NCBI GenBank assembly: GCA_965237775.1
Contig: OZ250155.1
Location: 2,108,001 to 2,172,000, forward strand
Direction of reading: 5' to 3'
Source of the DNA: CATOSP01 sp965237775
GTDB taxonomy: Bacteria > Chloroflexota > Dehalococcoidia > Lucifugimonadales > UBA3495
Length of the DNA: 64,000 nt
Shown: one piece after another, positions 1 through 8,891 of the stretch
Layout of the letters: the number at the start of each line of letters is the position of its first letter
Numbering within the stretch: position 1 is the first letter of the stretch
Position numbers and translations under genes: made by a program
The notes under the pieces: model-generated
Databases searched by the model: none
The model's input: the letters and a program-made list of their open reading frames with translations, nothing else
Told to the model about the DNA's origin: nothing

Positions 1-641
1 CGGTCGCTTCGGTGCAGACTCCCGCCGGTGTGGCGTTGGCGGGTAAGTACAGCGCCGCTGTCCTGACCATAACCGTGCCCAGGGACCCCAGTTCCGGCCC
101 TTCGGACCTAAAGGCCCTCTGGGACATCGCCGAGGAGTCCGCGGCGGAACACGAGCAGACCGTTAACCGCGACGACTGGAGGCTGGTGCTGCCGGTTCAC
201 CTGGCCGAGACCCGCGAGGAGGCCATCGAGGAAGCCAGGCTGGGTTCCGGCCGGTACCTGCGCGAGTACTCCGAGGGCACCAACGGACGCAAACCCGTGT
301 TCGACGGTCCCCTGGAAAAAGTCATCGACTACATGGTCGACTCCGGCTCGTGGATTATTGGCACCCCGGACGACTGTGTCGAAGCCATCAAGCGGCTGGA
401 CGAGCAGAGCGGCGGTTTCGGCGGGTTCCTTGTCCAGACCATCGACTGGGCTCCGAGAGAGAAGATGCTCCGCAGTTACGAACTGCTGGCCCGCTACGTC
501 ATGCCCCAATTCCAGGGGTCACTGGTTGGCACTCAGGCTTCCAACCAATGGGCAGCCGAAAGGCAAGACACCCTGGTAGCCGGCAGGACTCGGGCCCTGG
601 ACCGCGCCCGCGAGGTCTACGCAGACCAACGCGCCCGGTAA
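1..641 (+). CDS. LLM-class flavin-dependent oxidoreductase, C-terminal part (cut by window edge)
   Basis: The reading frame is open from the first bases, so the true start lies upstream of the window; a GTG at 12 is internal. The visible 212 residues look like the C-terminal part of a bacterial luciferase-like (F420/FMN-dependent) monooxygenase: a glycine-rich stretch GSWIIGTPDDCVEAIKRL, then GGFGGFLVQTIDWA and a helical tail. In this family the segment closes the TIM barrel and holds part of the flavin site. Such oxidoreductases attack a wide range of carbon skeletons; the substrate cannot be read here. The gene converges on the next one across a hairpin. Confidence 0.8.
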   Translation, partial: VASVQTPAGVALAGKYSAAVLTITVPRDPSSGPSDLKALWDIAEESAAEHEQTVNRDDWRLVLPVHLAETREEAIEEARLGSGRYLREYSEGTNGRKPVFDGPLEKVIDYMVDSGSWIIGTPDDCVEAIKRLDEQSGGFGGFLVQTIDWAPREKMLRSYELLARYVMPQFQGSLVGTQASNQWAAERQDTLVAGRTRALDRAREVYADQRAR

Positions 642-671
642 TCACCGAGCGCGTTCGATACCCGACGATTT

Positions 672-701
672 AGCCAGCCCCTTTTCATCAGGGGGCTGGC
701 T
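672..701. terminator. Bidirectional hairpin terminator between convergent genes
   Basis: A perfect 10-bp stem (AGCCAGCCCC / GGGGCTGGCT) with a 10-nt loop sits between the stop codons of two convergent genes. It is followed by TTCGTTCG on the plus strand and AAATCG on the minus strand, so the T-tract is weak. It probably serves both genes. Confidence 0.65.
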
Positions 702-711
702 TTCGTTCGAG

Positions 712-1386
712 CTAGTCCATCGGCCAGATGCGGTTCGCGGTTAGTGAAGCGACCACGTCGATTCCTCCGTAGAGCCGGCCGCGCGCCGTCCAGTCGGCTC
801 GCACCGCGTTCAGTTTCTCCCTGGCGGCGGCTGCATCCCGATTGTCCGTCTCGTAGATGGCCAGATACTTGCCCTTGGTAGCCTCGGGGTCTGTGCTCAC
901 GTACCGGTATGCGGTATGGTACGCCCCGGTATCGAGGATGTCGGGGATATGGACGTCCTCGTACCACCGGTTGAACTCCTTCTCGTCGTGGGTGTCCTTA
1001 CAATTGCTCAGCACCAGCAGCATCCCCAGCGAGGGCTTGGCGGCGGCGTTGAACTCTCCGCCCTTCCGCTTGAACACACCCACAGTCACCGGCTGGATCA
1101 GCGGTGTGCCGCGGTCCTCGTCGCCACGGGTCCTGGCGCCCGCCTCCCGGTGCGCCGGCATTGCCTTTTCCACTTCTTCCCAGGCGGTCTCATAAGTGGC
1201 TACGTATTGCCCGGCGGGGGAAGCGGGGTCGGAGTTGGCAAACCTGATGGCGTGGCGGAAAATTCCCGGTCCCGTGACGTCGGGCACGTGCATGTGGTTG
1301 TACCAGTAATTGTACTCATCGGACTTGGAGGCGTCGGTGCAGTTGGTAATCGCCAGCAACAACCCGTTGGGATATCGTCCTTCCAT
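712..1386 (-). CDS. Tandem-duplicated dimeric alpha/beta-barrel (EthD-like) protein
   Basis: The 224 residues hold two copies of one ~100-residue domain: residues about 5-90 (NGLLLAITNC...YNYWYNHMHVPDV) and about 120-205 (LGMLLVLSNC...FNRWYEDVHIPDI). The shared pattern is a first beta strand, 'NC', a WY(N/E)..H(V/I)P(D) helix and a closing YETD/YETA strand, as in EthD-like and related stress-responsive barrel domains. Single-domain relatives dimerise; a fused pair would form one barrel pair in one chain. Such proteins often sit beside oxygenase or CoA-transferase genes, as here. The function is unknown, perhaps binding small ketones or acids. Confidence 0.65.
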   Translation of the reverse strand: MEGRYPNGLLLAITNCTDASKSDEYNYWYNHMHVPDVTGPGIFRHAIRFANSDPASPAGQYVATYETAWEEVEKAMPAHREAGARTRGDEDRGTPLIQPVTVGVFKRKGGEFNAAAKPSLGMLLVLSNCKDTHDEKEFNRWYEDVHIPDILDTGAYHTAYRYVSTDPEATKGKYLAIYETDNRDAAAAREKLNAVRADWTARGRLYGGIDVVASLTANRIWPMD

Positions 1387-1509
1387 GGTCCCTCCTAATC
1401 TCTCACCAGGCGCGAAGACAGAGTCTCACGCGAAGGCCAGGTTGGACGAATAGTACGTCGGATGGTTGGAGTTGTCCACCGGGCTTGCGAAGAGGAGGGC
1501 GGGCGGCTC

Positions 1510-2883
1510 TTAGTCCGCCGCGGCGGGACTAGCCGCCAACCTGGCGCCCTGTTTAGCCGGGTCCCCCAGGAACAGGAACAACGACGCTCCGGTCGAGCTC
1601 ACCAATGCCACCGAGACAAAGGGAATTAGGTAACTGCCAGTCTGGTCGAACATGTAGCCAGCAAATAGCGGCGCGATCAGCAGCAGGACGTTCATGGGAA
1701 CCATCGACATTCCCATTATGCTGGCGAAGGACTTTCTCCCAAAGTAAACGCCCCGTATGGCCGTGGTCAGTGACCCCCTGCCTTCGCCCAGCCCCATCAG
1801 TATGGCGAACAAGAAGACGGTTGGCAGGGTATAGGCGGTCAGGAGCACGATCACCCCCAGTGACTGCAAGATAGAGAATCCGAATATCGCTTGCCGGATG
1901 GGAATCCGATCGCCGATGTGTCCGCCCACCAGGGTCGAACCGATACCGATGGCAGTGTACATCGAGATCACGAACCCCACGGTTTGCAGGGAGAAACCCC
2001 GGTCCACCAGCATCGGTCCCAGGTGGACCATGATTGTGACGATTACGGTCGTGCAGCACGCATGTCCGATACTCATCAGCCAAAACGGCTTGGTGCGGAT
2101 AGCTTCCTGCCACGTGAAGCTACGTTCATCCACGCTGGCGGAGGGAACCTCAGCGCCTTCCGCCGCAGCCGCGGCAGCCGTGACGGGGGCCTGTGCAACA
2201 CCATCGGGTAGCTCGCCGTAGTCTTCCGGGCGGTTGCGCACTGCCCGAGAGATCGGGATCGCCGCCAGGAGGATAACAACGCCGATGCCGGTGGCTCCAG
2301 CCTTCCATCCGAATTGGCTGTCATCGATTGCCCACGTCAGCAGAGGCACAAGGGCCACGACGCCAAGGCGGTAACCCACCAGCACCCATGACATTGATGT
2401 GGCCCGTCGGCGGACCCACCAGCTATTGAGCACCGTCATCATGGGTAGCCAGGTGCCCAGACCGCCTCCCAAACTCATAACCAGGAAGGCCACGTAGAAC
2501 TGCCACAACTCCTGGATCTGCCCGAACATAAGAAATCCGAGGCCCAGGATAGTCGTGCCGATGATCACCATGCGCCGGGCGCCGAGCTTGTCGATGAGCA
2601 GCCCTTCCAACGGCCCCATGATGCCACCCTCGACCCTGGAGAGTGAGAAGGCCAGGGAAAGCTGTGTGCGGTTCCAACCGAATTGCCGCTCCAGGACGAC
2701 GAACCAGGCGGTCATGCTATGGAAGAAGGGGACGATGCTGAGGATCATCACCGTGGCGGCCAAGGCGATAGCCCACCAGCCGTAGAAAATCCCGCCTCGC
2801 AGCCTTTGCGTGACCGGGGGGACGCTGGTGAGCGCCAAAATAAGCAGGCCCGAAGCCATGATTAAGATGCCCGCAACGGTCAT
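1510..2883 (-). CDS. MFS transporter (monocarboxylate/oxalate-formate type)
   Basis: A 457-residue protein with about twelve hydrophobic segments and a central soluble loop rich in Ala/Glu (near residues 225-255). The N-terminal FYGWWAIALAA motif and the W/F residues that follow are typical of monocarboxylate/oxalate-formate (OFA/MCT-like) major facilitator carriers. It likely moves a small organic acid across the cytoplasmic membrane; substrate and direction are not determinable. The first ~25 residues (one extra hydrophobic helix before FYGWW) may mean that the true start lies downstream. Confidence 0.8.
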   Translation of the reverse strand: MTVAGILIMASGLLILALTSVPPVTQRLRGGIFYGWWAIALAATVMILSIVPFFHSMTAWFVVLERQFGWNRTQLSLAFSLSRVEGGIMGPLEGLLIDKLGARRMVIIGTTILGLGFLMFGQIQELWQFYVAFLVMSLGGGLGTWLPMMTVLNSWWVRRRATSMSWVLVGYRLGVVALVPLLTWAIDDSQFGWKAGATGIGVVILLAAIPISRAVRNRPEDYGELPDGVAQAPVTAAAAAAEGAEVPSASVDERSFTWQEAIRTKPFWLMSIGHACCTTVIVTIMVHLGPMLVDRGFSLQTVGFVISMYTAIGIGSTLVGGHIGDRIPIRQAIFGFSILQSLGVIVLLTAYTLPTVFLFAILMGLGEGRGSLTTAIRGVYFGRKSFASIMGMSMVPMNVLLLIAPLFAGYMFDQTGSYLIPFVSVALVSSTGASLFLFLGDPAKQGARLAASPAAAD

Positions 2884-2899
2884 GGGATAGCGAGCCTCC

Positions 2900-2929
2900 G
2901 GGGGAGGGAACTATGGGGGAGGGAGTTAT
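2900..2929. repeat. 15-bp imperfect tandem repeat upstream of the MFS gene
   Basis: Two adjacent 15-bp units, GGGGGAGGGAACTAT and GGGGGAGGGAGTTAT, differ at two positions. They lie 17-46 bp upstream of the MFS start on the opposite strand, where they would fall in its 5' leader or promoter. A regulatory role is only a guess. Confidence 0.5.
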
Positions 2930-3034
2930 GAGGGTTTGTGACAGCCATCACAGATAATAATAACAGAAGCTGCACTATTGCAAACCGGGGGCTTCGGCAC
3001 GGGTTGCCATGGGGACCGGCGAGAACGCTACGCG

Positions 3035-3340
3035 CTAACGGAATGGGGCGAGCCGGTCTTTCATCTCCTGACTAAACACGGATTGGGGGACGTCTTCCGA
3101 GGGAGTGCCGGGGTGTTCCACGATGTAGTCCAAAATACCCCTGGCCAACGCTTCGTTGGCCATGTCGCCGTTCTCACGGGTTCCCCGTACCCAGGCGCCG
3201 CCGTGCAACTCGACCATTACCGGAAAGGGTCCGTTGCCCTGGGGCTTGAAGAGACGGGCCAGCAGAGGCGCATCGACGTGAAGGAGATATTCTACGTCCT
3301 CGATTTCAACCTCATAGCTGGTCTGCTTGCTGATAGTCAT
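3035..3340 (-). pseudogene. Alpha/beta-hydrolase remnant with internal deletion
   Basis: Only 101 residues remain of what is normally a ~300-residue enzyme. The N-terminal half ends in an oxyanion-hole motif, LHGGAWVRG, at residues about 45-53, typical of esterases of the hormone-sensitive-lipase type. It then runs straight into ILDYIVEHPGTPSED, which resembles a C-terminal helix. The nucleophile elbow (GxSxG) and the catalytic Asp/His are absent. The simplest reading is an in-frame internal deletion leaving a non-catalytic stub. It lies 45 bp from the IS630 element. Confidence 0.55.
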
Positions 3341-3388
3341 TCCAGCCTCCTTCTATTAGTTGGACACTGGGTAGGAGGAGGCTAGTAC

Positions 3389-4583
3389 TCAGTCAACGGT
3401 AAAATCGGAAGGGTAAAGGCGGTGAAGTTTGGTTCGTGCGTCCCGGGTGTTGAAGCGCCAGTTGATGGTGGCTCTGGCGTTGTTGCGCTCCGTGACCAGG
3501 GCGTCCACTTCCCTCCTTAGGGCCTCCTCGCCGGAGAGCCGCTGCTTCAGGCAGGAGCGGGACAGCACGCTGAACTCGATCTCCGCCATCCCTTCGACAA
3601 GCTCAGGACAGGATTCAGCCAACTCCCGTGCTTGGGGGTGTAGTGGAACTCCAGCCGCCTGGCAATCCTCCGGGCTTCCTCAGCCGGGAAAGTCTCGTAC
3701 AGCGATGCCCGGCGATGGGTGTTCAGATTGTCCAAGACGACCCTTACCACCTCGGCTTCGGGGTAGGCTTCATCCACCAGCCAGCGCATCCGGCGGGCGA
3801 AGTCTTGCATCGTGCGCCGCTCGGTCACTGCCACATGCCGCCAGCCCGCCAACGGCTCACAGGCCAGGAACAGGTTGCGGGTACCCTCCCGCCGGTATTC
3901 GTAGTCCTGCCGCAGCGGACGTCCCGGCCGGGGCGGGAGCGGCGGCCGGGTCTCGGCCAGCAACTGGGTGGATGTCTCGTCAAAGCAGACCACCGGACGT
4001 TGGGGATCATGAGGTTCGGCGTACAGGTCCAGGACATCCTCCATGTTAGCCACAAATTCCGCGCTCACCTTAGGAATGCACCACTCCTTCTTCTGCCACG
4101 GCTTGAGAGTGTTTTTTTGAGACGCTTTCGGATTCCCTCATGGGACATGGAGGGCGCCAACCCCAACTCCACCACCTTCCCGGCCAACAGCCGCAAAGTC
4201 CAGTGGCTGTGCCCCTCCGGCGCTGGGCTGCAGGCCAGGGCGATGAGGTGGGCTTCGCCCCGATCGTCCAGCTTCCGGGGCCGGTTGGCCTGGGGACGGT
4301 CCCGCAAAACCTTCTCCAACCCTTCTTCGGCAAAGCGCTGCTTGACCCGGTATACCGTGCTCAGGGCCACATCCAAAGCTTCGGCCACTTGGGGCGCGGC
4401 CCAACCGCCGTCGCTCTTTAGGAGAATCCGCGCTCTAGCGGTCACTCGGGCTGAGTTTATGCCAACCCGGACCAGTCGCTGGAGCTCTTCCCGTTGTTCC
4501 TGTGCCAGCCGCACCGCGTACTTGTCCCTGACCATCACTGCCACCCCCGCCATCAACACTTCCCACCAGCCAGGATAGCTCAA
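3389..4583 (-). pseudogene. IS630 transposase, broken by two frame changes
   Basis: The coding region falls in three pieces. Piece 1 (4583-4065) holds the helix-turn-helix domains (VTARARILLKSDGGW). Piece 2 (to about 3613) holds the DDE domain: VVCFDETS gives the first Asp, VVLDNLNTH the second, and HYTPKHGSWLN leads to the third acidic residue. Piece 3 (from MAEIEFSVLSRSCL to the stop at 3389) is the C-terminus. Pieces 1 and 2 are joined across a run of seven A at 4112-4118, where one added A would give an unbroken KKNTLKPWQKKEWCIP sequence; this may be programmed slippage or decay. Pieces 2 and 3 are separated by a 23-bp insertion, which is certainly damaging. Confidence 0.85.
3590..3612. 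repeat. 23-bp dispersed repeat inserted in the IS630 transposase
   Basis: The minus-strand sequence starting CCTGTCCTGAGCTTG and ending TCGAAGGG lies exactly between the codons for WLN and MAEIEFS, which are contiguous in intact IS630 transposases. Its length of 23 bp (not a multiple of three) shifts the frame. The CTTCGACAAGCTCAGG core is a short dispersed motif known from many bacterial genomes; a relative, CTTCGACTCCGCTGCGCTCAGG type, occurs near 30803-30825. Confidence 0.75.
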
Positions 4584-5140
4584 TTGGCCCCTTTCTTAAA
4601 CAAATCCCAAGCCTAAGTTGACTGAGTACTAGGCTATTGTTCGGGGTCGAAGGTGGGCGAGGCCAAACCACTAACGCTTCCGATAGAGAGTACCAATAAA
4701 GAGTACCAAGCCCAGCACGTGCATTCTGCGTTTCGCTGTTCTGTTCGAGTTCTGCCGCAACAGCCTATTCTATTGAGTTTGCAACTTGAAACTGGAACGG
4801 CGTTTCGCATATATAGCAAACAGGTTTTGAGAGGCCCTTCGGCCTTTTGAATCGATTCCTGCCGCAACCAGAACAAACGAACAGGTCGCGGAAGTACCTA
4901 AATTCCTCCCATCTTGCCCTTTCGTCGCCACTCGAAAATAACTTGTAAGGGTTGTCGGAGAAATGGCTAGCGAAATTCTCGATAACGCCTCTTTGCAGGC
5001 TATGCAGGAATGGATTGGATATCCCAGGAACTTTAGGTGGTGCGAGTTTTCGGGTTTTCAAAAACCCAGCCAATGCGGTCGCTAATTCGCTCCGCTCGTA
5101 CTGATATGGCTTGTCAATCGGCCTGATTGCAACGTCGACA

Positions 5141-6572
5141 GTAAGTGTTCAGAGTTGAGGGGAAGTGAGCAACTGGCGGCATGCGGTGAGGGGATTCAAT
5201 CCTCGGGCGCGCCAGGTACCGAAGAGGGAAGCGAGAGCCATCTTGGTGTTGGTGCCCTGGGTTGAGCGGGTGCCGCCGCTGATCTTGCGGCTGGTCACCA
5301 GGTGACGAAGGCTCCTCTCGGCGGCGTTGTTCTCCGAGGGGACGGCCGGTTCGGCTACGAATACGAACAACTCCTTGATGAAGCGCTGGATGCGCCGGCA
5401 GAGCTTGGCCTGGACTGCCCCTGGGTCATCAAGGAAGGGTCGGCAGCAGGCCAACAATTTCCGCTCCAACTCCAGTTGGGCCTGACGGCGTTTCCTTGCC
5501 TGAGGATGGGAGAACCGCTTGGCCTGGGCGTAGAGGTCATGCACTGCCGCCGCCCATCCGGCCAGCTTGGCGTCTGCTGGGTAGAGGGCCTTCAGGTCAT
5601 GGATGTCCCGGAGCAGATGAGCCCAACACCGCTGCTTCAGGCCAGGGTAGTGGTTATAGGCAGCGTAGAAATCGCTGACCAACACCCCGCTGAAGGACTC
5701 CCCCAGCGCCTCGTCCACCACCTCCTTATTCCGGCCTCGGCGCAGGAAGTACCGCTCAGTGGGAGTGGAGAAGGTCCAGACATAGCCATTGGCCCCCTCC
5801 TGGCGCCAGCCGGTCTCGTCGGCGTGCACCACCTGGCTGGTCCGGACTAGTTCCAGCACCTCGGCCACCGCCGGTTGGGCTTGCCGGGCCACGCCGTGGA
5901 GGACCTGGGTGATTCCCCCAACGCTCAAGCGCAACTGGTGGACGGTCTCCAGATACCATTGGATGGTCCGAAGGGGCAACCGGCCCTCTTCCCGCAGGCC
6001 AGCGATCAATGAGACCAAGTTGGCTCCCAACCGTCCCCGACCGATTACCCCACCGCCCAAGTCCGTCTTGGGGGTCCGGCGCCGTTCACATACTGGGCAG
6101 ACCCGGGTCACGAAAACGTGCTCCGTGACCTCCACCGGAGCCACTGGGATATCGATGACTTCCCGAGTCCGCTGCGGCCAACCCCCAACCAACCCGGTGC
6201 CACACTCCGGACAGGAGTCCAAGACATGTTCCACCTGGTGAGCCGCCACCGTGCGCCGACGGCTAAAGCCGTGGGGCCGGGGCTTTCTTGGCTCCTTCTT
6301 CTCGGCCGGCTCTGACTTTGCACCCGGTTTGTTGCCCGGCATTCCGGGCCGCCCTTTGCCCTTGAGACCCCCTTCCAACGCCGCTATCCGCCGCTGCAAC
6401 TCGTCGATGACCGCCTGCTGCCGCGCAATCACCGCCAACAGCGCCTCCCGGCTGGCCGTCCTCAGGTCTACCTTGTTCTCCATCCTCCTGATTTAACATA
6501 ACCGACGACCCGACGCACCGAACTTCCCAAGCAAGTTTTAACTAATCCATCCCCTCAACTCTGAACAGTTAC
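5141..6572. mobile_element. IS66-family element (ISBst12-like, single ORF), 1432 bp
   Basis: Terminal inverted repeats begin GTAAGTGTTCAGAG at 5141 and, inverted, GTAACTGTTCAGAG ending at 6572. They match over 22 of 23 bases and carry the GTAA ends typical of IS66. Flanking octamers are CGTCGACA (5133-5140) and AGTCGACA (6573-6580), an 8-bp target duplication with one mismatch. There is one transposase gene and no tnpA/tnpB, as in the ISBst12 subgroup. The insertion splits an ATPase gene. Confidence 0.92.
5149..6483 (-). CDS. IS66-family transposase (TnpC)
   Basis: An intact 444-residue DDE transposase. An N-terminal leucine-zipper-like segment (residues 1-40) is followed by a Lys/Pro-rich linker and a zinc-binding domain with CPECG and CPVCERR. 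The catalytic core holds HADETGW (first Asp), VSDFYAAYNHY (second Asp) and NNAAERSLR (Glu), followed by the IS66 C-terminal helix. The length is usual for the stand-alone ISBst12 type. Its reading frame is undamaged, so the element may still move. Confidence 0.93.
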   Translation of the reverse strand: MENKVDLRTASREALLAVIARQQAVIDELQRRIAALEGGLKGKGRPGMPGNKPGAKSEPAEKKEPRKPRPHGFSRRRTVAAHQVEHVLDSCPECGTGLVGGWPQRTREVIDIPVAPVEVTEHVFVTRVCPVCERRRTPKTDLGGGVIGRGRLGANLVSLIAGLREEGRLPLRTIQWYLETVHQLRLSVGGITQVLHGVARQAQPAVAEVLELVRTSQVVHADETGWRQEGANGYVWTFSTPTERYFLRRGRNKEVVDEALGESFSGVLVSDFYAAYNHYPGLKQRCWAHLLRDIHDLKALYPADAKLAGWAAAVHDLYAQAKRFSHPQARKRRQAQLELERKLLACCRPFLDDPGAVQAKLCRRIQRFIKELFVFVAEPAVPSENNAAERSLRHLVTSRKISGGTRSTQGTNTKMALASLFGTWRARGLNPLTACRQLLTSPQL

Positions 6573-8687
6573 AGTCGACACCGAACTCTCGACAGATTGT
6601 GAGTAACCATTCTTCTTGAGATTTGCGCATTTCTTCGCCGACAGACTCTCCGTCATCAAGTTTGCGCTGAATAGCTTCGTCGGGTGTTCGGTGGTCGCTA
6701 AAGACCGGGCCAAAGGAAGAGTCGATGTGTGTGATCCTTCGAAATATCCATGTGGCTACCGGCAGATGGTCTTGTAGCAGATTGAAAAACTGTTCGTCGT
6801 GAGTGACCAATACAATTTGAAACCCCTCGAATTCCTCAGCTAACGTTGATGCAATGGTTTTGCGGTGGTCGGCATCGTAGGACGTTACTACATCGTCAAG
6901 AACTATAATCGGGGCGGCCCCATTGAATTTGCGAATTGCTGCAAGCCGCAACGACAACGCATCAGTATGGATTTGCGAGTCACTGAGGTAGCCACTCGGC
7001 GCGACACTTTTCCGGTTTTCCGCGTAGTCCACTACAAGCCGAACCTGCTGTTGGTTGGCTGCATTTCCTTCGGCAAGTCGAAGCCGCGTTAAACGTGGCT
7101 CATCCTGGGAAATTCCTTGAATTTTCTTGTACAAGCCATCTACATCATTTTCAAGCTTGGAGAGGAGGCCTTCATTGTGCTGATTGATAGCCGTTTCAAT
7201 AACATTAGCCTGTTTGACTAGTTCTGTGTGCAGTGTTTGCAACTCCTCTTTGGCGCGGTAGATTCGCGCCAAGTCGTTTCTGACCTGAATTAGTCGATCC
7301 GCAATATTTTGGGCGTAAGCATATGTGTTCTCTCCTTGCCGGTCCTCCAAGCGTTTTCTCGCGTCGGTCAAGGACCTTCGGATGGACACCATCTCCTGAA
7401 GTAGACCTGCGTTTTCCGGTAAGGGAAGGTTAGCCTCCCAGGTCTTCAATTCTGCCAGGTAAGAGGCGACGGCCTTACTAGGGGCCTCATAATTGGCATC
7501 TGCCAACCCGGTACGCAGGCTCTCCAATGTGGTTCTGAGCGATTGATTATTTTGAGATAGCTTTTGTTCGGCTGTACGAAGCGCAGATTCAGCTAGCCTG
7601 TACGTCGATAGCATAGCTAGTTTGGCGTCGATACTTATCCGCACCCCGTTACGTGAGCCGTGGGGTGTCGATCCGAACTCCGTGTCGCACACCGGACAGG
7701 AATTAAAATCGTGGTCCTCCTTCTCGAGAAGTGAGTGGGCTTTGCTCCATACCTCATTGAACATGGATTTGCTGGCCCGATCACGCTCATTAGATTCCGC
7801 ATCAACGGCTAGGCGGTAATCAGAAACAGAACGTTCAAGGTTGGCCACGAGGCCGGACTGCTCCTCTTCCCTCTCCGCCACCGGCGGTGAGAGCGTATCA
7901 ATCTGCGCAATCAACGTTTTGAGTGTCGCGACGCCCACTCGTTTGTCTTCTTCTTCTTCTCTCCGTTGAGCTAGGGCAAGATAGACTATATCTGACTTAG
8001 AAATCTCCGTAAGAGCCAAGGTTGTATCTAGTTTTGACAACACTTGGGTATTGAACCAATCGCGAATAGCTGGTTCGTCCCAAGTGGAGACTCCGTTGGA
8101 AGTCAACTGCTGGAGATCGCTAAGGCGTTCGTTGCTTTCAGTATGCGAATCGGCTCTGGCTTTGATTTCCCGCTGTAGAGTTCGCAGGTTCTTTTGTATA
8201 GCTAATAGCGGATCGAGAGAGAACCATGAAGCAATTTCCTGGTATCGCGTTTCAGCAGTTGCCTCGACAAAACCGCGTAGTTCATAGCCGTGGATTATGA
8301 AGGGCACTTTAGTAGCGTCAAGCACACGCCGAGCGGCAGTCGGTACTGGTTTGCCATTACCTACACGGCGTGTATCACCAAGCTTGTCGGCACCTTGCCG
8401 GAACTGAAAACCAACTTCCGGAGTAACACCGTATTCATCTGCCTTAACATGTTCCAAAGCAGCTGGCCCGGTTTGAGACGGAGCCGCACGCAAACCTAGA
8501 CGTTGCAACGTTGCGTTTTCGGAGAAAAAATACTCAAACGCATCCACTAAGCTTGATTTGCCTTGGGCATTCTGAGCGAATATCGCAAGACTCATAGGCT
8601 TGTTGCCGTTTCGTAGAGAAAAGGATTGAGGTTTAAGGTATGCCCGAAATCCTTGCACCTCAAAAGATTCGATGGTTATTGGCATGG

Positions 8688-8891
8688 TCATCCGTTGTTT
8701 AGGCCTCCCCTTTCAAGGGCCAAATTCTTGATAACGACCGCTGCGTCATCAACTGCGGTGCTGGCCGTATCAATTCTTAGGATGTGCGCAGCGAGAATTT
8801 CAACTAGAGCTCGGTCCGCTTCAGGGCTGTCACGGAGAGACTTTACGATTTCCGTGATGAGATTATCATTGGTAAGATTGTCATCGGCCAT
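8688..8891 (-). CDS. Small acidic protein translationally coupled to the zinc-hook ATPase
   Basis: A 67-residue protein starting MADDNLTNDNLITEI; the ATG at 8891 is preceded by AGGAAGAG at good spacing, and an in-frame upstream ATG at 8924 is possible. Its 3' end overlaps the ATPase start by four bases (ATGA), so the two are translationally coupled. The sequence is helical and acidic with no recognised domain. Small partners beside zinc-hook ATPases occur in three-component (ABC-3C) defence loci; that parallel rests on gene order only. Confidence 0.6.
   Translation of the reverse strand: MADDNLTNDNLITEIVKSLRDSPEADRALVEILAAHILRIDTASTAVDDAAVVIKNLALERGGLNNG

Larger units (their letters stand above)
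3385..4629. mobile_element. IS630-family insertion sequence, 1245 bp, TA target duplication
   Basis: The element is bounded by perfect 13-bp terminal inverted repeats (GTACTCAGTCAAC at 3385-3397 and its complement at 4617-4629), each flanked outside by TA. The match extends to 16 bp if the flanking CTAG-like bases are counted. TA duplication and a ~1.2-kb size are hallmarks of the IS630/Tc1 superfamily. It carries one transposase coding region on the minus strand whose stop codon lies in the left repeat. The transposase is disrupted, so the copy is probably immobile unless complemented. Confidence 0.9.
4765..8691 (-). pseudogene. Zinc-hook (Rad50/RecF-like) ATPase split by IS66
   Basis: The 5' fragment (8691 down to 6573) starts with a P-loop, QNAQGKSSLVDAF (residues about 38-50). 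It continues through coiled coils with a CPVC zinc hook near residue 337, an LSDSQIH signature-like motif, Walker B IIVLDDVVTSYD and an H-loop VTHDEQF. It then runs into the IS66 end, which supplies its last 11 codons and its stop. The 3' fragment (5140 to 4765) continues VAIRPIDKPYQYERSELATA and ends with a CSGC...CYIC zinc ribbon. Removing IS66 and one target copy joins ...REFGVD to VAIRP... in frame, giving about 828 residues. SMC-like ATPases of this build occur in DNA repair and in phage-defence systems; the role here is unknown. The truncated protein keeps the whole ATPase, so residual function is conceivable. Confidence 0.85.
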
